This document shows, piece by piece, positions 8,144 to 15,739 of a stretch of 20,929 nucleotides of DNA. Every line of letters starts with the position of its first letter. Within the stretch, counting starts at the first letter, position 1. Origin of the DNA: an uncultured Oscillospiraceae bacterium (lineage in GTDB: Bacteria; Bacillota; Clostridia; Oscillospirales; Acutalibacteraceae); the NCBI GenBank assembly GCA_902478605.1, contig CABSLQ010000051.1, forward strand, positions 1 through 20,929, read 5' to 3'. Below the pieces are notes generated by a model that saw only the letters and a program-made list of their open reading frames with translations, was not told the origin of the DNA and ran no database searches. A program made the position numbers and the translations under genes.

Positions 8144-8383
8144 ATGAGGATTTTACGGACATTGCTGCCCCATGCGAGCATTGTGCTGGCGCTGATGTTT
8201 ATCACCTTTTTTATCGTGGACAAGCTCAACGGGGCGATGAACTTCATCAATAACGATATTACCAAAGCGCTGCTCCTGTTGTTTTCGCTCATTGCAATCG
8301 GCAACTCCTGCCTGGTAATTGCCCAGAACCGCCGGCAGGCGCGGCGACGGTCTCAGGAAGAAAACCAGAAGCCGCAGCCGTAA
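8144..8383 (+). CDS. Small two-helix membrane protein, 79 residues
   Basis: I do not recognise a named family. There are two hydrophobic segments (about residues 8-25 and 40-60) separated by a polar loop with NGAMNFINNDITK, and a highly charged C-terminal tail (RRQARRRSQEENQK). This predicts a short hairpin membrane protein with its tail on the cytoplasmic side. The ATG follows AGGAGGGG at ideal spacing. It is 11 bp downstream of the NAGPA-domain gene, which makes co-transcription very likely. It may be a partner or anchor for that protein, but this is only context. Confidence 0.8.
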   Translation: MRILRTLLPHASIVLALMFITFFIVDKLNGAMNFINNDITKALLLLFSLIAIGNSCLVIAQNRRQARRRSQEENQKPQP

Positions 8384-8387
8384 TTTT

Positions 8388-8427
8388 CCATGGATAAGGG
8401 CATACTACCTGGTGAAACCGTCCATGG
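8388..8427. repeat. Spaced inverted repeat in the 120-bp gap before the flippase
   Basis: CCATGGA (8388-8394) is answered by TCCATGG (8421-8427) across 26 bp, in the gap between the small membrane protein and the flippase. The 6-bp core of each arm is itself palindromic, so this could be coincidence or a paired binding site. There is no U-tract, so it is not a terminator. The rest of the 8384-8503 gap contains nothing else I can name apart from the flippase ribosome binding site. Confidence 0.3.
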
Positions 8428-8503
8428 TGCCGCTGCGTTCGGGCGGATGCCTGTAACGTAAGGCTCACCTGAGGAAGACCGAAGGGAAAGGGGCGCACGG
8501 CGC

Positions 8504-9892
8504 TTGAATCGCTATAAACAGCTGTTTTCCACCACCTTTATACTGGGGATCGGCACCTTCAGCTCCAAGCTGCTGGTGTTTTTCCTTATGCCGCTGTACA
8601 CCCGTGTGCTGACAAGCGGACAGTACGGTGTGGTGGATCTGGTCATCCAGGCGGGCAATTTCCTGATCCCGCTCGTCTCGCTGGGCATCAGCAATGCGGT
8701 TATGCGCTTCGGCATGGACGGGGAAACCGATCGGCACGGTGTGTTCACGACAGGCTTGGCCGCCATTCTCTGCGGCTTTGGCATTTTCCTGCTTTTTGCG
8801 CCGCTGGTCAACCGCATTCCCGGCGTGGAGGGCTATGCCCCGTGGATGTACCTGTTTGTGCTGTGCTCCATGCTGCGTACCCTGTGCGCCCAGTTTGTCA
8901 AGGCCAAACAGCTCGTCAAGCTGTACGCCTTCAACGGGGTGCTCGGCACGGCGACGACGCTGCTGTTCAATATCCTGTTCCTCGTGGTATTTAAATGGGG
9001 CGTGGTGGGCTATATTCTCGCCATCGTGTGCTCCGATTTCACCTCGCTGGTCTTTCTCTTTGTCAAAGCGCGGCTGCATCGGTATATCCGCCTGCGGGCG
9101 CTCAAGCGCGAGGTGGTCTCCAAAATGCTGCGCTATGCGCTGCCGCTGATCCCGACCAACGCCTTCTGGTGGGTCACCGACGTTTCCGACCGCTTCCTCG
9201 TGGCCAACATGATAAGCGAAGCGGCCAACGGCCTGTACGCCGCCTCCTATAAGGTGCCGACCATCCTGATTTTGCTGGTGGGCATCTTCATGGACGCGTG
9301 GCAGATTTCCATTCTCAATGAAAAAAGCGCGCTCGCCCGGCAGAAATTCTTTTCCCGTGTCTTTGCCATGTACCAGTCGGTGGCCTTTGTGGCGGCGTCC
9401 GGGCTTATCGTGTTCGCCAAGGTCATCACCAAAATTCTGGTGGCCCCGGACTACTACGAATCGTGGCGGTATATCCCCGTTCTGATCATCGCCACCTGCT
9501 TCTCCTGCTTCGTCACCTTCTTCGGCACCATTTATGTCGTGGAGAAAAAGAGCGTGGCCACCCTGGTGACCACGATACTCGGCGCCGTGCTCAATATCGT
9601 GGGCAATGTGCTGCTGATCCCGCCCATGGGGGTCAACGGCGCGGCGCTGTCCACCGCCATCAGCTATGCGGCGGTGTTTCTCATCCGGGTGGTGCATACC
9701 CGCCGGTATATCCCGGTACAATGGAACGTCCTGCGCTTTACCCTCAATTTGGCGGTGGTGTGCCTGCAGTGCTGGATTATGCTGGAGGAGGGCCCTTTTT
9801 GGATATTGTGGGAAGCGCTGCTGCTCCTCTTTGTGTTGACACTCAACTTTAAAACGCTGCTGCGCAGCGTGATGAAGGTATTAGGAAAATAA
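8504..9892 (+). CDS. Polysaccharide/lipid-linked oligosaccharide flippase (Wzx/RfbX-like, MATE/MOP superfamily)
   Basis: A protein of 462 residues, hydrophobic throughout, with about 12-14 membrane segments. The opening FSTTFILGIGTFSSKLLVFF (about 8-27), the LMPLYTRVLTSGQYGVVDLV region that follows and the mid-protein MLRYALPLIPTNAFWWVTDVS (about 208-228) are typical of the polysaccharide biosynthesis flippase family. These proteins move undecaprenyl-linked glycan units across the cytoplasmic membrane. The start appears to be TTG at 8504: it follows GGGAAAGGGG at suitable spacing, no in-frame ATG exists before the first helices, and the frame is not extended by an alternative start upstream. 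The next gene follows 14 bp after the stop. Glycosyltransferases are absent, so which glycan it exports is unknown. Confidence 0.9.
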   Translation: MNRYKQLFSTTFILGIGTFSSKLLVFFLMPLYTRVLTSGQYGVVDLVIQAGNFLIPLVSLGISNAVMRFGMDGETDRHGVFTTGLAAILCGFGIFLLFAPLVNRIPGVEGYAPWMYLFVLCSMLRTLCAQFVKAKQLVKLYAFNGVLGTATTLLFNILFLVVFKWGVVGYILAIVCSDFTSLVFLFVKARLHRYIRLRALKREVVSKMLRYALPLIPTNAFWWVTDVSDRFLVANMISEAANGLYAASYKVPTILILLVGIFMDAWQISILNEKSALARQKFFSRVFAMYQSVAFVAASGLIVFAKVITKILVAPDYYESWRYIPVLIIATCFSCFVTFFGTIYVVEKKSVATLVTTILGAVLNIVGNVLLIPPMGVNGAALSTAISYAAVFLIRVVHTRRYIPVQWNVLRFTLNLAVVCLQCWIMLEEGPFWILWEALLLLFVLTLNFKTLLRSVMKVLGK

Positions 9893-9906
9893 AGGAGGAG
9901 TCTGTT

Positions 9907-11145
9907 ATGACGCAATTTCCAATGGGTTTCTGGCTGTACAAGGATGCCGATGCGGTTCCGGTCGAACAGACAGCAGACTGGGAAGAGCTGGGAATGACCC
10001 TTACGCTCATGCCGCGCTATACCGCCGGGGTGAGCGATCCTGATCATGTGCGTGCCTTGCTAGACGCAGCCCAGGCGCGTGGTATCCGTGTCATCATGAA
10101 CGACAGTCGCTGTGACTGGGCGCGGCTGACCGAGCAGGGGGAGAACGCCTATATCCGTGGCTTGCAACAGGCGGTAGGGGAATTCGGCGATCATCCGGCG
10201 GTCTGGGCGTGGCATGTGGGCGATGAGCCGTCACGAGAGGCAATGGAGGACGCCTGCCTCGCCTGCAGACTGGTGCGTCGGTACGCGCCATGCCACCGAG
10301 CGTTCATCAATCTCTTTCCTGATGTAGAGCATTTACATAATCTGGGTTTCCCGTCGTGGGATATGTATCTCGACGAGATGGTGGAACATGGGGAGCTGGA
10401 ATTTCTCTGTTACGATTGCTATGCCCAGATGAAGCCGGAAAAGAACGGATGGGACACCTATTTCCGCAATCTGCGCGAATACCAGCAGGCGGCGCATCGC
10501 CATGGTATTCCCTTCTGGACAACGCTTCTAACTATCGGGCACTTTGACTATCGCTGTCCCTCTCTCGACGATATGCGCTGGCAATTGTATACGGCGGCCG
10601 CGCACGGGGCATCAGGTGTTCTCTGGTTTTATGTGTATGCGATAGACGGGGTATTCTGCAACTATCGGGAGGCGGCCGTCAACATACACGGTAAAAAGAC
10701 ACGTACCTATGACGATTTGAGTGACACCTGCTGTACCTTTCAGAATTACTTTGCCCGTATTCTGATCGGTCTGCAGCTGGAGAAAGTGCAGCATCTGTAT
10801 CATGCGTACGGCGGCACGCCGTTGTTTGAAGGGGACGACGTGTGCGATGCGCGCACAGGCTGGATTGAGGCGGGCGGCGCGGATACGGCACTGATCCTTT
10901 CGTATTTCGTCGACAAGGACGGCCGCCGCTATGTGATGATGACCAACAATTCCTGTACCGATTCGGTCAAGGCGCAGATTGTGCTGCACGGCGAGCGGCG
11001 CGTGTTCTGGTGCGCATATGGTAACCGGGAAATCGAGAAGGACATGCTTTCCTCGGATAACGGCCCTATCTGGCGAGCCGATGGATGCACCGGCGTGCCG
11101 CACTGGCTCGCGCCCGGTCAGGCGTTCCTGATTCGGTATGAATAA
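9907..11145 (+). CDS. Putative TIM-barrel glycoside hydrolase-like protein
   Basis: A protein of 412 residues without a signal peptide or membrane segment, so probably cytoplasmic. Fold clues match a beta/alpha barrel hydrolase. WAWHVGDEPS (100-109) places a glutamate, Glu107, where many clan-A enzymes carry the acid/base. ELEFLCYDCYAQM (163-175) resembles the later strand bearing a YD-x-Y motif. GASGVLWFYVYAI (234-246) looks like strand eight. After about residue 300 a beta-rich C-terminal domain follows, as in beta-galactosidase-like enzymes. I could not assign a numbered family. The ATG is preceded by AAAGGAGGAG. It lies 14 bp behind the flippase, suggesting co-transcription. Codon use looks less GC-biased than that of its neighbours, which may reflect later acquisition. 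Confidence 0.65.
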   Translation: MTQFPMGFWLYKDADAVPVEQTADWEELGMTLTLMPRYTAGVSDPDHVRALLDAAQARGIRVIMNDSRCDWARLTEQGENAYIRGLQQAVGEFGDHPAVWAWHVGDEPSREAMEDACLACRLVRRYAPCHRAFINLFPDVEHLHNLGFPSWDMYLDEMVEHGELEFLCYDCYAQMKPEKNGWDTYFRNLREYQQAAHRHGIPFWTTLLTIGHFDYRCPSLDDMRWQLYTAAAHGASGVLWFYVYAIDGVFCNYREAAVNIHGKKTRTYDDLSDTCCTFQNYFARILIGLQLEKVQHLYHAYGGTPLFEGDDVCDARTGWIEAGGADTALILSYFVDKDGRRYVMMTNNSCTDSVKAQIVLHGERRVFWCAYGNREIEKDMLSSDNGPIWRADGCTGVPHWLAPGQAFLIRYE

Positions 11146-11186
11146 TCCGGCCGGGCGTTCTGGCAGGCGGAATGTGACAGATAACA

Positions 11187-11225
11187 AAAGCGGTGCTGTC
11201 GGCGAAAAGCTGACAGCACCGCTTT
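11187..11225. terminator. Long hairpin between convergent genes, probable (bidirectional) terminator
   Basis: AAAGCGGTGCTGTC (11187-11200) pairs perfectly with 11212-11225, and three further pairs (one G-U) close a GAAAA loop: a 17-bp stem. It lies 41 bp after the glycosidase-like stop and 46 bp from the end of the convergent lipoprotein gene. The following U-run is short in both directions (TTTG on plus, TTTTG on minus), so efficiency is uncertain. Confidence 0.7.
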
Positions 11226-11271
11226 GATCGATAGCGGAAAAGGTTTTGTAATGGCGGATGGCCAAAGGCGG

Positions 11272-12576
11272 CTATCCCGCTTCTCCGGTGTCCGTCGTGT
11301 CTGCATCCTTTACCATCAGGAAGAAGCCCGTCTGATAGGCGCTTTCGGGCTCGGCCGCCGGAAGGGTAAAATACGCCCAGCCGTCCTCCCCATAAAAGCT
11401 GAATGCGGAATAGGTGTTGTGAATGCTTTCGGGGGATAACCGATCCTCCTCTTTGTATTCATATGCGTTAGCCCAGTGGTGGGAAATCACACCGTCCGAG
11501 AGCTCCACTGTGCCGACGAGGAGGTCTGCCGGCGAAAAATCTTCTCCCGCCAGGGCTTGTATATCCACCCCGATTGTCAGCCAGGGATCCTCCAGCTTCT
11601 CCCCGTTGTATTGAATACGATATCCCTGGCTGATTGCCCGGTATCCTCTTTCCATAAAGCAGGCGTTTTCAGAGGGATCCGAACGATCTACGATAAGATC
11701 GTCTACAGAAAACTGCTCCAGACAATCCTCCAGCTCCTGGGACCAATCGTTGTATAGGGAGGGTGCCAAGCCGACATATAGACCGGGATCCAGTGCCTGC
11801 ATGTTGTGGATGCACAGAGCCTCGTTGGTATATACATAGTGGACAATCCCTTGGTTATCGTGCGCTTCTGGTGCGCCTTGGCCGGTCAGGTAAGAAAGCA
11901 CGTCGTTGTCTCCTGCGGCCAGTTTTTCCCGCAGGGTGCTGTAGAAGCCGTCTCGGAAGGAAATGCCGTTGACGGTCGCGCCAAGATAGCCAGATAGATC
12001 GTCCAGCCTCTGCCGAAAGTCTGCAAAGGATAAGTCCTGCTGCACGGGAAGATAAAGTTGAATTTCATGCCGCGGATCAAAAAAGCCTTTCAGATTACCG
12101 TCAAAAAATTTTTGAAAGGCGACGTTGTACAAGCCTCCCCAGCGAAGATAGTCTTCCTCAATGTCCTGAGCGGGCAGGAAGAGCAGAAACTCCGGAAAAA
12201 CACCCTGCTGCTGTACCAGCGTGCGAAGAGCCTCCTGAATTTCCTCGTATTGATAGGTATCGCTGAAGCTCACGCCGTCCTTCAGGTCCACCGCCGCCCT
12301 GACATAAAAGCCGTCGCTGCTGTGGAAAATATACCCGTAAAAATAGGCAGCCATTTCCCCGGAATGACCGTAGTGGCGTGTAATTTCATCAAACTCCGGC
12401 ACAACGCGGTATTTTTCTTCCATATATTTTTTGGCCATGGCTTCCACCCGGCTTTGGTTGTAGCGCAGCTCTGTGAGTTCCCGGGTGATAATCAGCTTAC
12501 AGCCGCTCAGCGAAAGAAGCAAGGCGCACAGTGTCAAAGCGGCGGCAGTCCGAAGAAGTGGATTTGTCTTTTGCAT
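11272..12576 (-). CDS. Large predicted lipoprotein of unknown function
   Basis: A protein of 434 residues. A lipoprotein signal peptide is clear: basic start, hydrophobic core TAAALTLCALLLSL, and lipobox LSGC with the lipidated Cys26. After cleavage it would be tethered to the outer face of the membrane. I do not recognise a domain in the mature part, which is acidic, aromatic-rich and without repeats; it includes ELRYNQSRVEAMAKKYMEEK (36-55), possibly helical. The ATG follows AAGGAGGA. It lies 74 bp downstream of the XpaC-family gene with no terminator seen between them, so it is likely part of that transcript and perhaps under VanRS-like control. Its base composition is visibly lower in GC than the adjoining XpaC and kinase genes, a possible sign of different origin. 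Confidence 0.85.
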   Translation of the reverse strand: MQKTNPLLRTAAALTLCALLLSLSGCKLIITRELTELRYNQSRVEAMAKKYMEEKYRVVPEFDEITRHYGHSGEMAAYFYGYIFHSSDGFYVRAAVDLKDGVSFSDTYQYEEIQEALRTLVQQQGVFPEFLLFLPAQDIEEDYLRWGGLYNVAFQKFFDGNLKGFFDPRHEIQLYLPVQQDLSFADFRQRLDDLSGYLGATVNGISFRDGFYSTLREKLAAGDNDVLSYLTGQGAPEAHDNQGIVHYVYTNEALCIHNMQALDPGLYVGLAPSLYNDWSQELEDCLEQFSVDDLIVDRSDPSENACFMERGYRAISQGYRIQYNGEKLEDPWLTIGVDIQALAGEDFSPADLLVGTVELSDGVISHHWANAYEYKEEDRLSPESIHNTYSAFSFYGEDGWAYFTLPAAEPESAYQTGFFLMVKDADTTDTGEAG

Positions 12577-12650
12577 GCGATCCTCCTTCCTGAAAGAGCA
12601 GAGGGCATAGGGCCGCTTCCCGTACGAGACGGTGGGACAAAGACCGCCCG

Positions 12651-13865
12651 CTATTTCCGATCGGTAAAGGACTTGGAGCCGGTCAGTCCCTCCTGCTCAA
12701 AAAGCGATTTCATCACCGAAATGTCCGCCGACACGTCCATGCGTTCCGCCTGCATCAGACTGTCGAGCAGATTGGCGAACGCCTGGTTGATGGTGTCCAT
12801 GGTTTGTTCGATTTCGATTTGAGTCTTGCGCTGCTGCCCGCCTGTCACCGGCTGCTCGCTGAAACGCTGATATGCCTCGAGCAGCTTGAGGGTGGTGGGC
12901 AGATAATAGCCCAAAAACCGGCGGATCTCGGGCAGCTTATCCGGGTGTTCCTCCACATAGCGGAAGATGGCACCCGTGGTATTTTCCAGGCAGGTGATTT
13001 TGGCGGAGATAAACTCGCCGGGGATCCGGTCGTTGCAGTCGCGGATCTGGGCCAGTATGCGGTTTTTTTCCTCGGCGAGCGCCTCCAGCTCGGCGGAACG
13101 CGCCGGTTGGGCCGCCTGCTGCGCCCGTGCCTCCTCCTGCTTGCGCTTGGCTGCCTGGTATGCCTGATAGGTCTCGTAGTTGAGCATCAGGCAGGTGTCC
13201 TCCTCGTCCAGATGAGCATCGGGCAGCATACCCAGGCGGATCATCCGGCGCAGATCCTTGGCCACAAAGCGTGGCGAGGACCCCATGTGGGACGCGAGCA
13301 CCTCAATGGGGCAAAAGGCACAGTCGCCCAGATACGTCAGGTATTGCCGGTACCGGCGTACCCGGCCGCGGATACGGCTGCCGCCTGCCAGCAGCACGAC
13401 GCAGAGGATTAGAAGAGGAAGAAGAACGCCTAAAGAGATTCCGGCGAGAAACCCCGCCTTGTCGGCTGCCAGCGCATAAATGCCCATCGCCAGCGCGGTC
13501 AAAAAAACCAGCGCCAGGCCAAAAACGCCGCCCACGGTCAGCAGCACGCCCGCCACCCGGCCGGGTACCTTTTCCCGCGGCTTTTTGGGCGTTTTTTTCA
13601 CCTTAACGGGTTCGGGCGGCGCGGGATCGGTATAGCCGGGCGGATATGGATCGGTATAGCCGGCGGGGAAATCGGGATCCGGGACGTCGGGCGGGTTCCA
13701 CGCGTTTTGGATGGAGGCCTGCACGTCGCGCATGGTGGACTGCAGGGTGGATTTGAGTTCGCTGAATTCCTGCCGGTTGACGACGGAGCGCACCGAATCG
13801 CGTATCTGGCGGCCGATGTCCTTGATCTCGTCAAATTCGGGACCGCCGTAAGAATGGTGGTTCAT
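12651..13865 (-). CDS. XpaC-family membrane protein with proline-rich N-terminus and winged-helix-like middle
   Basis: A protein of 404 residues, longer than classical XpaC (about 200). In order: a helical N-terminus (1-56); a Pro/Tyr/Asp-rich stretch with GYTDPYPP-GYTDPAPP repeats (57-86); a basic patch (87-103); two membrane helices (about 104-133 and 137-161); a small winged-helix-like segment (about 174-240, with PIEVLASHMGSSPRFVAKDL); a coiled, alanine/glutamine-rich linker (236-270); and the XpaC domain (about 270-395). The XpaC domain is recognised by VEEHPDKLPEIRRFLGYYLP (304-323) and the MDVSADISVM end. XpaC was named for hydrolysis of 5-bromo-4-chloroindolyl phosphate; its real role is unclear, and it often neighbours TelA, absent here. 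The ATG follows AAAGAGG. It has its own promoter overlapping the kinase stop. Confidence 0.85.
   Translation of the reverse strand: MNHHSYGGPEFDEIKDIGRQIRDSVRSVVNRQEFSELKSTLQSTMRDVQASIQNAWNPPDVPDPDFPAGYTDPYPPGYTDPAPPEPVKVKKTPKKPREKVPGRVAGVLLTVGGVFGLALVFLTALAMGIYALAADKAGFLAGISLGVLLPLLILCVVLLAGGSRIRGRVRRYRQYLTYLGDCAFCPIEVLASHMGSSPRFVAKDLRRMIRLGMLPDAHLDEEDTCLMLNYETYQAYQAAKRKQEEARAQQAAQPARSAELEALAEEKNRILAQIRDCNDRIPGEFISAKITCLENTTGAIFRYVEEHPDKLPEIRRFLGYYLPTTLKLLEAYQRFSEQPVTGGQQRKTQIEIEQTMDTINQAFANLLDSLMQAERMDVSADISVMKSLFEQEGLTGSKSFTDRK
13624..13663. repeat. Short in-gene direct repeat coding GYTDP-type units
   Basis: The 16-mer GGATCGGTATAGCCGG occurs at 13624-13639 and again at 13648-13663, a 24-bp period equal to eight codons. 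It encodes the repeated GYTDPxPP units in the proline-rich stretch of the XpaC-family protein. The copy number could vary by slippage. Confidence 0.7.
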
Positions 13866-13905
13866 AATTATATCCTCTTTAGTTGCAGATGGATGGTGTA
13901 TAGGT

Positions 13906-13934
13906 ATTATACCGCATTTTGAGAGGAAGCACAA
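13906..13934 (-). promoter_or_regulatory. Promoter for the XpaC-family gene inside the end of the kinase gene
   Basis: On the minus strand TTGTGC (13934-13929) and a perfect TATAAT (13911-13906) are 17 bp apart. The -10 overlaps the kinase stop codon at 13907-13909, and the XpaC start is about 40 bp downstream. The -35 is weak (three of six matches), which fits a promoter that needs an activator or has low basal use. Confidence 0.55.
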
Positions 13935-15046
13935 GACGCGGCCACAGGAGGCCCGCCGACCGGAAGAAGGACGGTGAAGCGGGTGCGCGCCGTGTCGCTT
14001 GCGGCGGTGATAGATCCGCCGTGCATCTCCACAATCTGCTTGGCGATGGCCAGGCCGAGTCCGGCGCCGCCCGAGCGTGTCTGCCGCGCGGCATCCAAAC
14101 GGAAGAACTTTTCAAACAGGCGGTCCAGCTGCGGCTGCGCAATGGGATCGCCCGCGTTGCTCACCGTGATGCGCACGGTGTCGTCCTCCTGTGCGGCGGC
14201 CAGCTCGATGGCGGTGTCCGGATAGCTGTAGCTGACCGCGTTGCGCAGCAGGTTATCCAGCACCCGCGCCAGCTTATCCGCGTCGCCGTACAGGGTCAAA
14301 TCGTCCGCAATGGCGGTGTGCAGCGTCAGGTTTTTCTCCGCAAGCATGGGATAAAATTCGTCCGCCAGCTGGTACAGCATGACGCTCAGATGGATTTTGC
14401 CCACATCCAGCTCAACGCTCTGCAGGTTGAACCGGGTGATCTCAAAAAACTCATTGATAAGCTGTTCCAGCCGGCAGGCTTTGTCGAGGGCGATGCCGGT
14501 ATATTTGGCCCGCTGGTCGGCGGGCATGTCGGGCGCCTCTTCCAGCAGGCTGAGATACCCGATGATGGAGGTCAGCGGGGTTTTCAGGTCGTGCGCCAGA
14601 TAGACGACCAGATCGTTTTTGCGCTGTTCCGCCTCCTTGGCGAGCTGCTCGCCCCGCAGGGAGGCGTATTTGATGGAATTCAGTTTGGTTTCCACGTCGG
14701 CCAGCTCGGACGGTAGCGAGATGGGGGCGCTTTCCCGGCCGTATACCTTGTCGATCGATTCCGCCAGCGGGGTGATATACCCGACGGTACGCGATATGGT
14801 GCGGTAGATGAGCAGCAGCACGATGCCGATATACAAGGCGGTCAGCCAGAACACCTTGGTGTCCATCAGAGCATAGTACAGCTCGGTGCCAAGCAGCGGC
14901 AGCAGAAGGTGGACGAGTGCGTTCTGCAGCACGGTGAAGGCCAGGATGAGCGCGGCGATATAAGCGATGGACGCGAGGGTGAGGCTCAGAAAAAACTGCA
15001 GCAGGATACGCCGCCGGAGCACCTGCTCGATCGGCTTATTTTTCAA
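13907..15046 (-). CDS. VanS-like sensor histidine kinase
   Basis: A protein of 379 residues. Two membrane helices (about 15-45 and 65-82) enclose a very short external loop of about 20 residues, as in VanS-type or intramembrane-sensing kinases. A HAMP-like linker follows (about 83-140). The phosphoacceptor is His152 in YLAHDLKTPLTSIIGY. The ATPase domain has the N box LDNLLRNA (263-270), G1 VSNAGD (295-300), F box FEKFFRLD (311-318) and G2 GGAGLGLAI (326-334). It phosphorylates the adjacent response regulator at the membrane. Its ATG at 15046 lies 11 bp inside the regulator gene, so translation is coupled. The small sensory loop suggests it senses a membrane or cell-wall signal, perhaps through a partner; the ligand is unknown. 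Confidence 0.93.
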   Translation of the reverse strand: MKNKPIEQVLRRRILLQFFLSLTLASIAYIAALILAFTVLQNALVHLLLPLLGTELYYALMDTKVFWLTALYIGIVLLLIYRTISRTVGYITPLAESIDKVYGRESAPISLPSELADVETKLNSIKYASLRGEQLAKEAEQRKNDLVVYLAHDLKTPLTSIIGYLSLLEEAPDMPADQRAKYTGIALDKACRLEQLINEFFEITRFNLQSVELDVGKIHLSVMLYQLADEFYPMLAEKNLTLHTAIADDLTLYGDADKLARVLDNLLRNAVSYSYPDTAIELAAAQEDDTVRITVSNAGDPIAQPQLDRLFEKFFRLDAARQTRSGGAGLGLAIAKQIVEMHGGSITAASDTARTRFTVLLPVGGPPVAASCASSQNAV

Positions 15047-15722
15047 TTTTATACCCCACTCCCCACACGGTTTTAATGAAGCGCGGGTTTTTCGGCGGCT
15101 CGTGCATTTTTTCCCGCAGGCGGCGGATATGCACCATCACGGTGTTGTTGGAATTAAAATATTTTTCGCCCCAGGCCTTTTCAAACAGCTCCTCCGAAGA
15201 CATGACCCGTCCGCGGTTTTCGCACAGCAGCCACAGCAGGTTGAATTCAATGGGGGTGAGGGCGAGCGGCTTGTCATACAGGGTGCAGATATGAGTATCC
15301 CGGTCGATGACCAGCCCGGCGAAATCGATGACCGATGCGTTGTCGGTCCCCTCATTATACCGGGTGGCGCGGCGCAGCTGCGCCTTGACGCGGGCGACTA
15401 CCTCGAGCGGGCTGAAGGGTTTGGTGATATAATCGTCCGCCCCGATGGACAGACCGGTGATCTTGTCGATTTCCTCCACACGGGCGGTGAGCATGATGAC
15501 GGGGAAACAGCTCGTTTCCCGGATGCGGCGGCAGATGGCAAAGCCGTCCATGTCGGGCAGCATCACGTCAAGCAGCGCCAGGTCGATGCGATCCGGCCCT
15601 TCAAGGGCGGCGAGTGCTTCCCGGCCGGTCTGGCATTTGCATACGGTGAAACCTTCGTTTGTCAAATAGACCTCCATTAAATCGGCGATTTCCTTCTCAT
15701 CGTCGACGAGCAGAATATGCAT
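15036..15722 (-). CDS. VanR-like OmpR-family response regulator
   Basis: A protein of 228 residues, the standard size. Receiver domain (1-115): acidic pair Asp7/Asp8, phosphoacceptor Asp52 in LLDVMLPDMDG, Thr79 in IMLTAR, and Lys101 in DDYITKPF. The DNA-binding winged helix (about 130-228) contains LTPIEFNLLWLL, SSEELFEKAWGEKYFNSNNT and VMVHIRRLREKM, and ends IKTVWGVGYKIEK. Sequence style is that of the VanR group that pairs with VanS. No vanHAX-type resistance genes are present, so resistance is not implied. The ATG follows AAGAGGA. The next gene, the kinase, overlaps by 11 bp. Likely targets are its own promoter at 16093-16121 and the XpaC/lipoprotein genes downstream. Confidence 0.94.
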   Translation of the reverse strand: MHILLVDDEKEIADLMEVYLTNEGFTVCKCQTGREALAALEGPDRIDLALLDVMLPDMDGFAICRRIRETSCFPVIMLTARVEEIDKITGLSIGADDYITKPFSPLEVVARVKAQLRRATRYNEGTDNASVIDFAGLVIDRDTHICTLYDKPLALTPIEFNLLWLLCENRGRVMSSEELFEKAWGEKYFNSNNTVMVHIRRLREKMHEPPKNPRFIKTVWGVGYKIEK

Positions 15723-15739
15723 GGGGATTCCTCTTTTCT

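Noticed and set aside
8390..8461. 23-codon open frame in the gap before the flippase
   Set aside because: No ribosome binding site and no coding signature; it begins within the inverted repeat.
8465..9721. 418-codon minus-strand frame opposite the flippase
   Set aside because: Histidine/glutamine-rich shadow of a membrane protein gene; no recognisable domain.
13907..15722. Vancomycin resistance locus
   Set aside because: The kinase and regulator are VanS/VanR-like, but no vanH, ligase, vanX or vanY gene is present, so resistance cannot be claimed.
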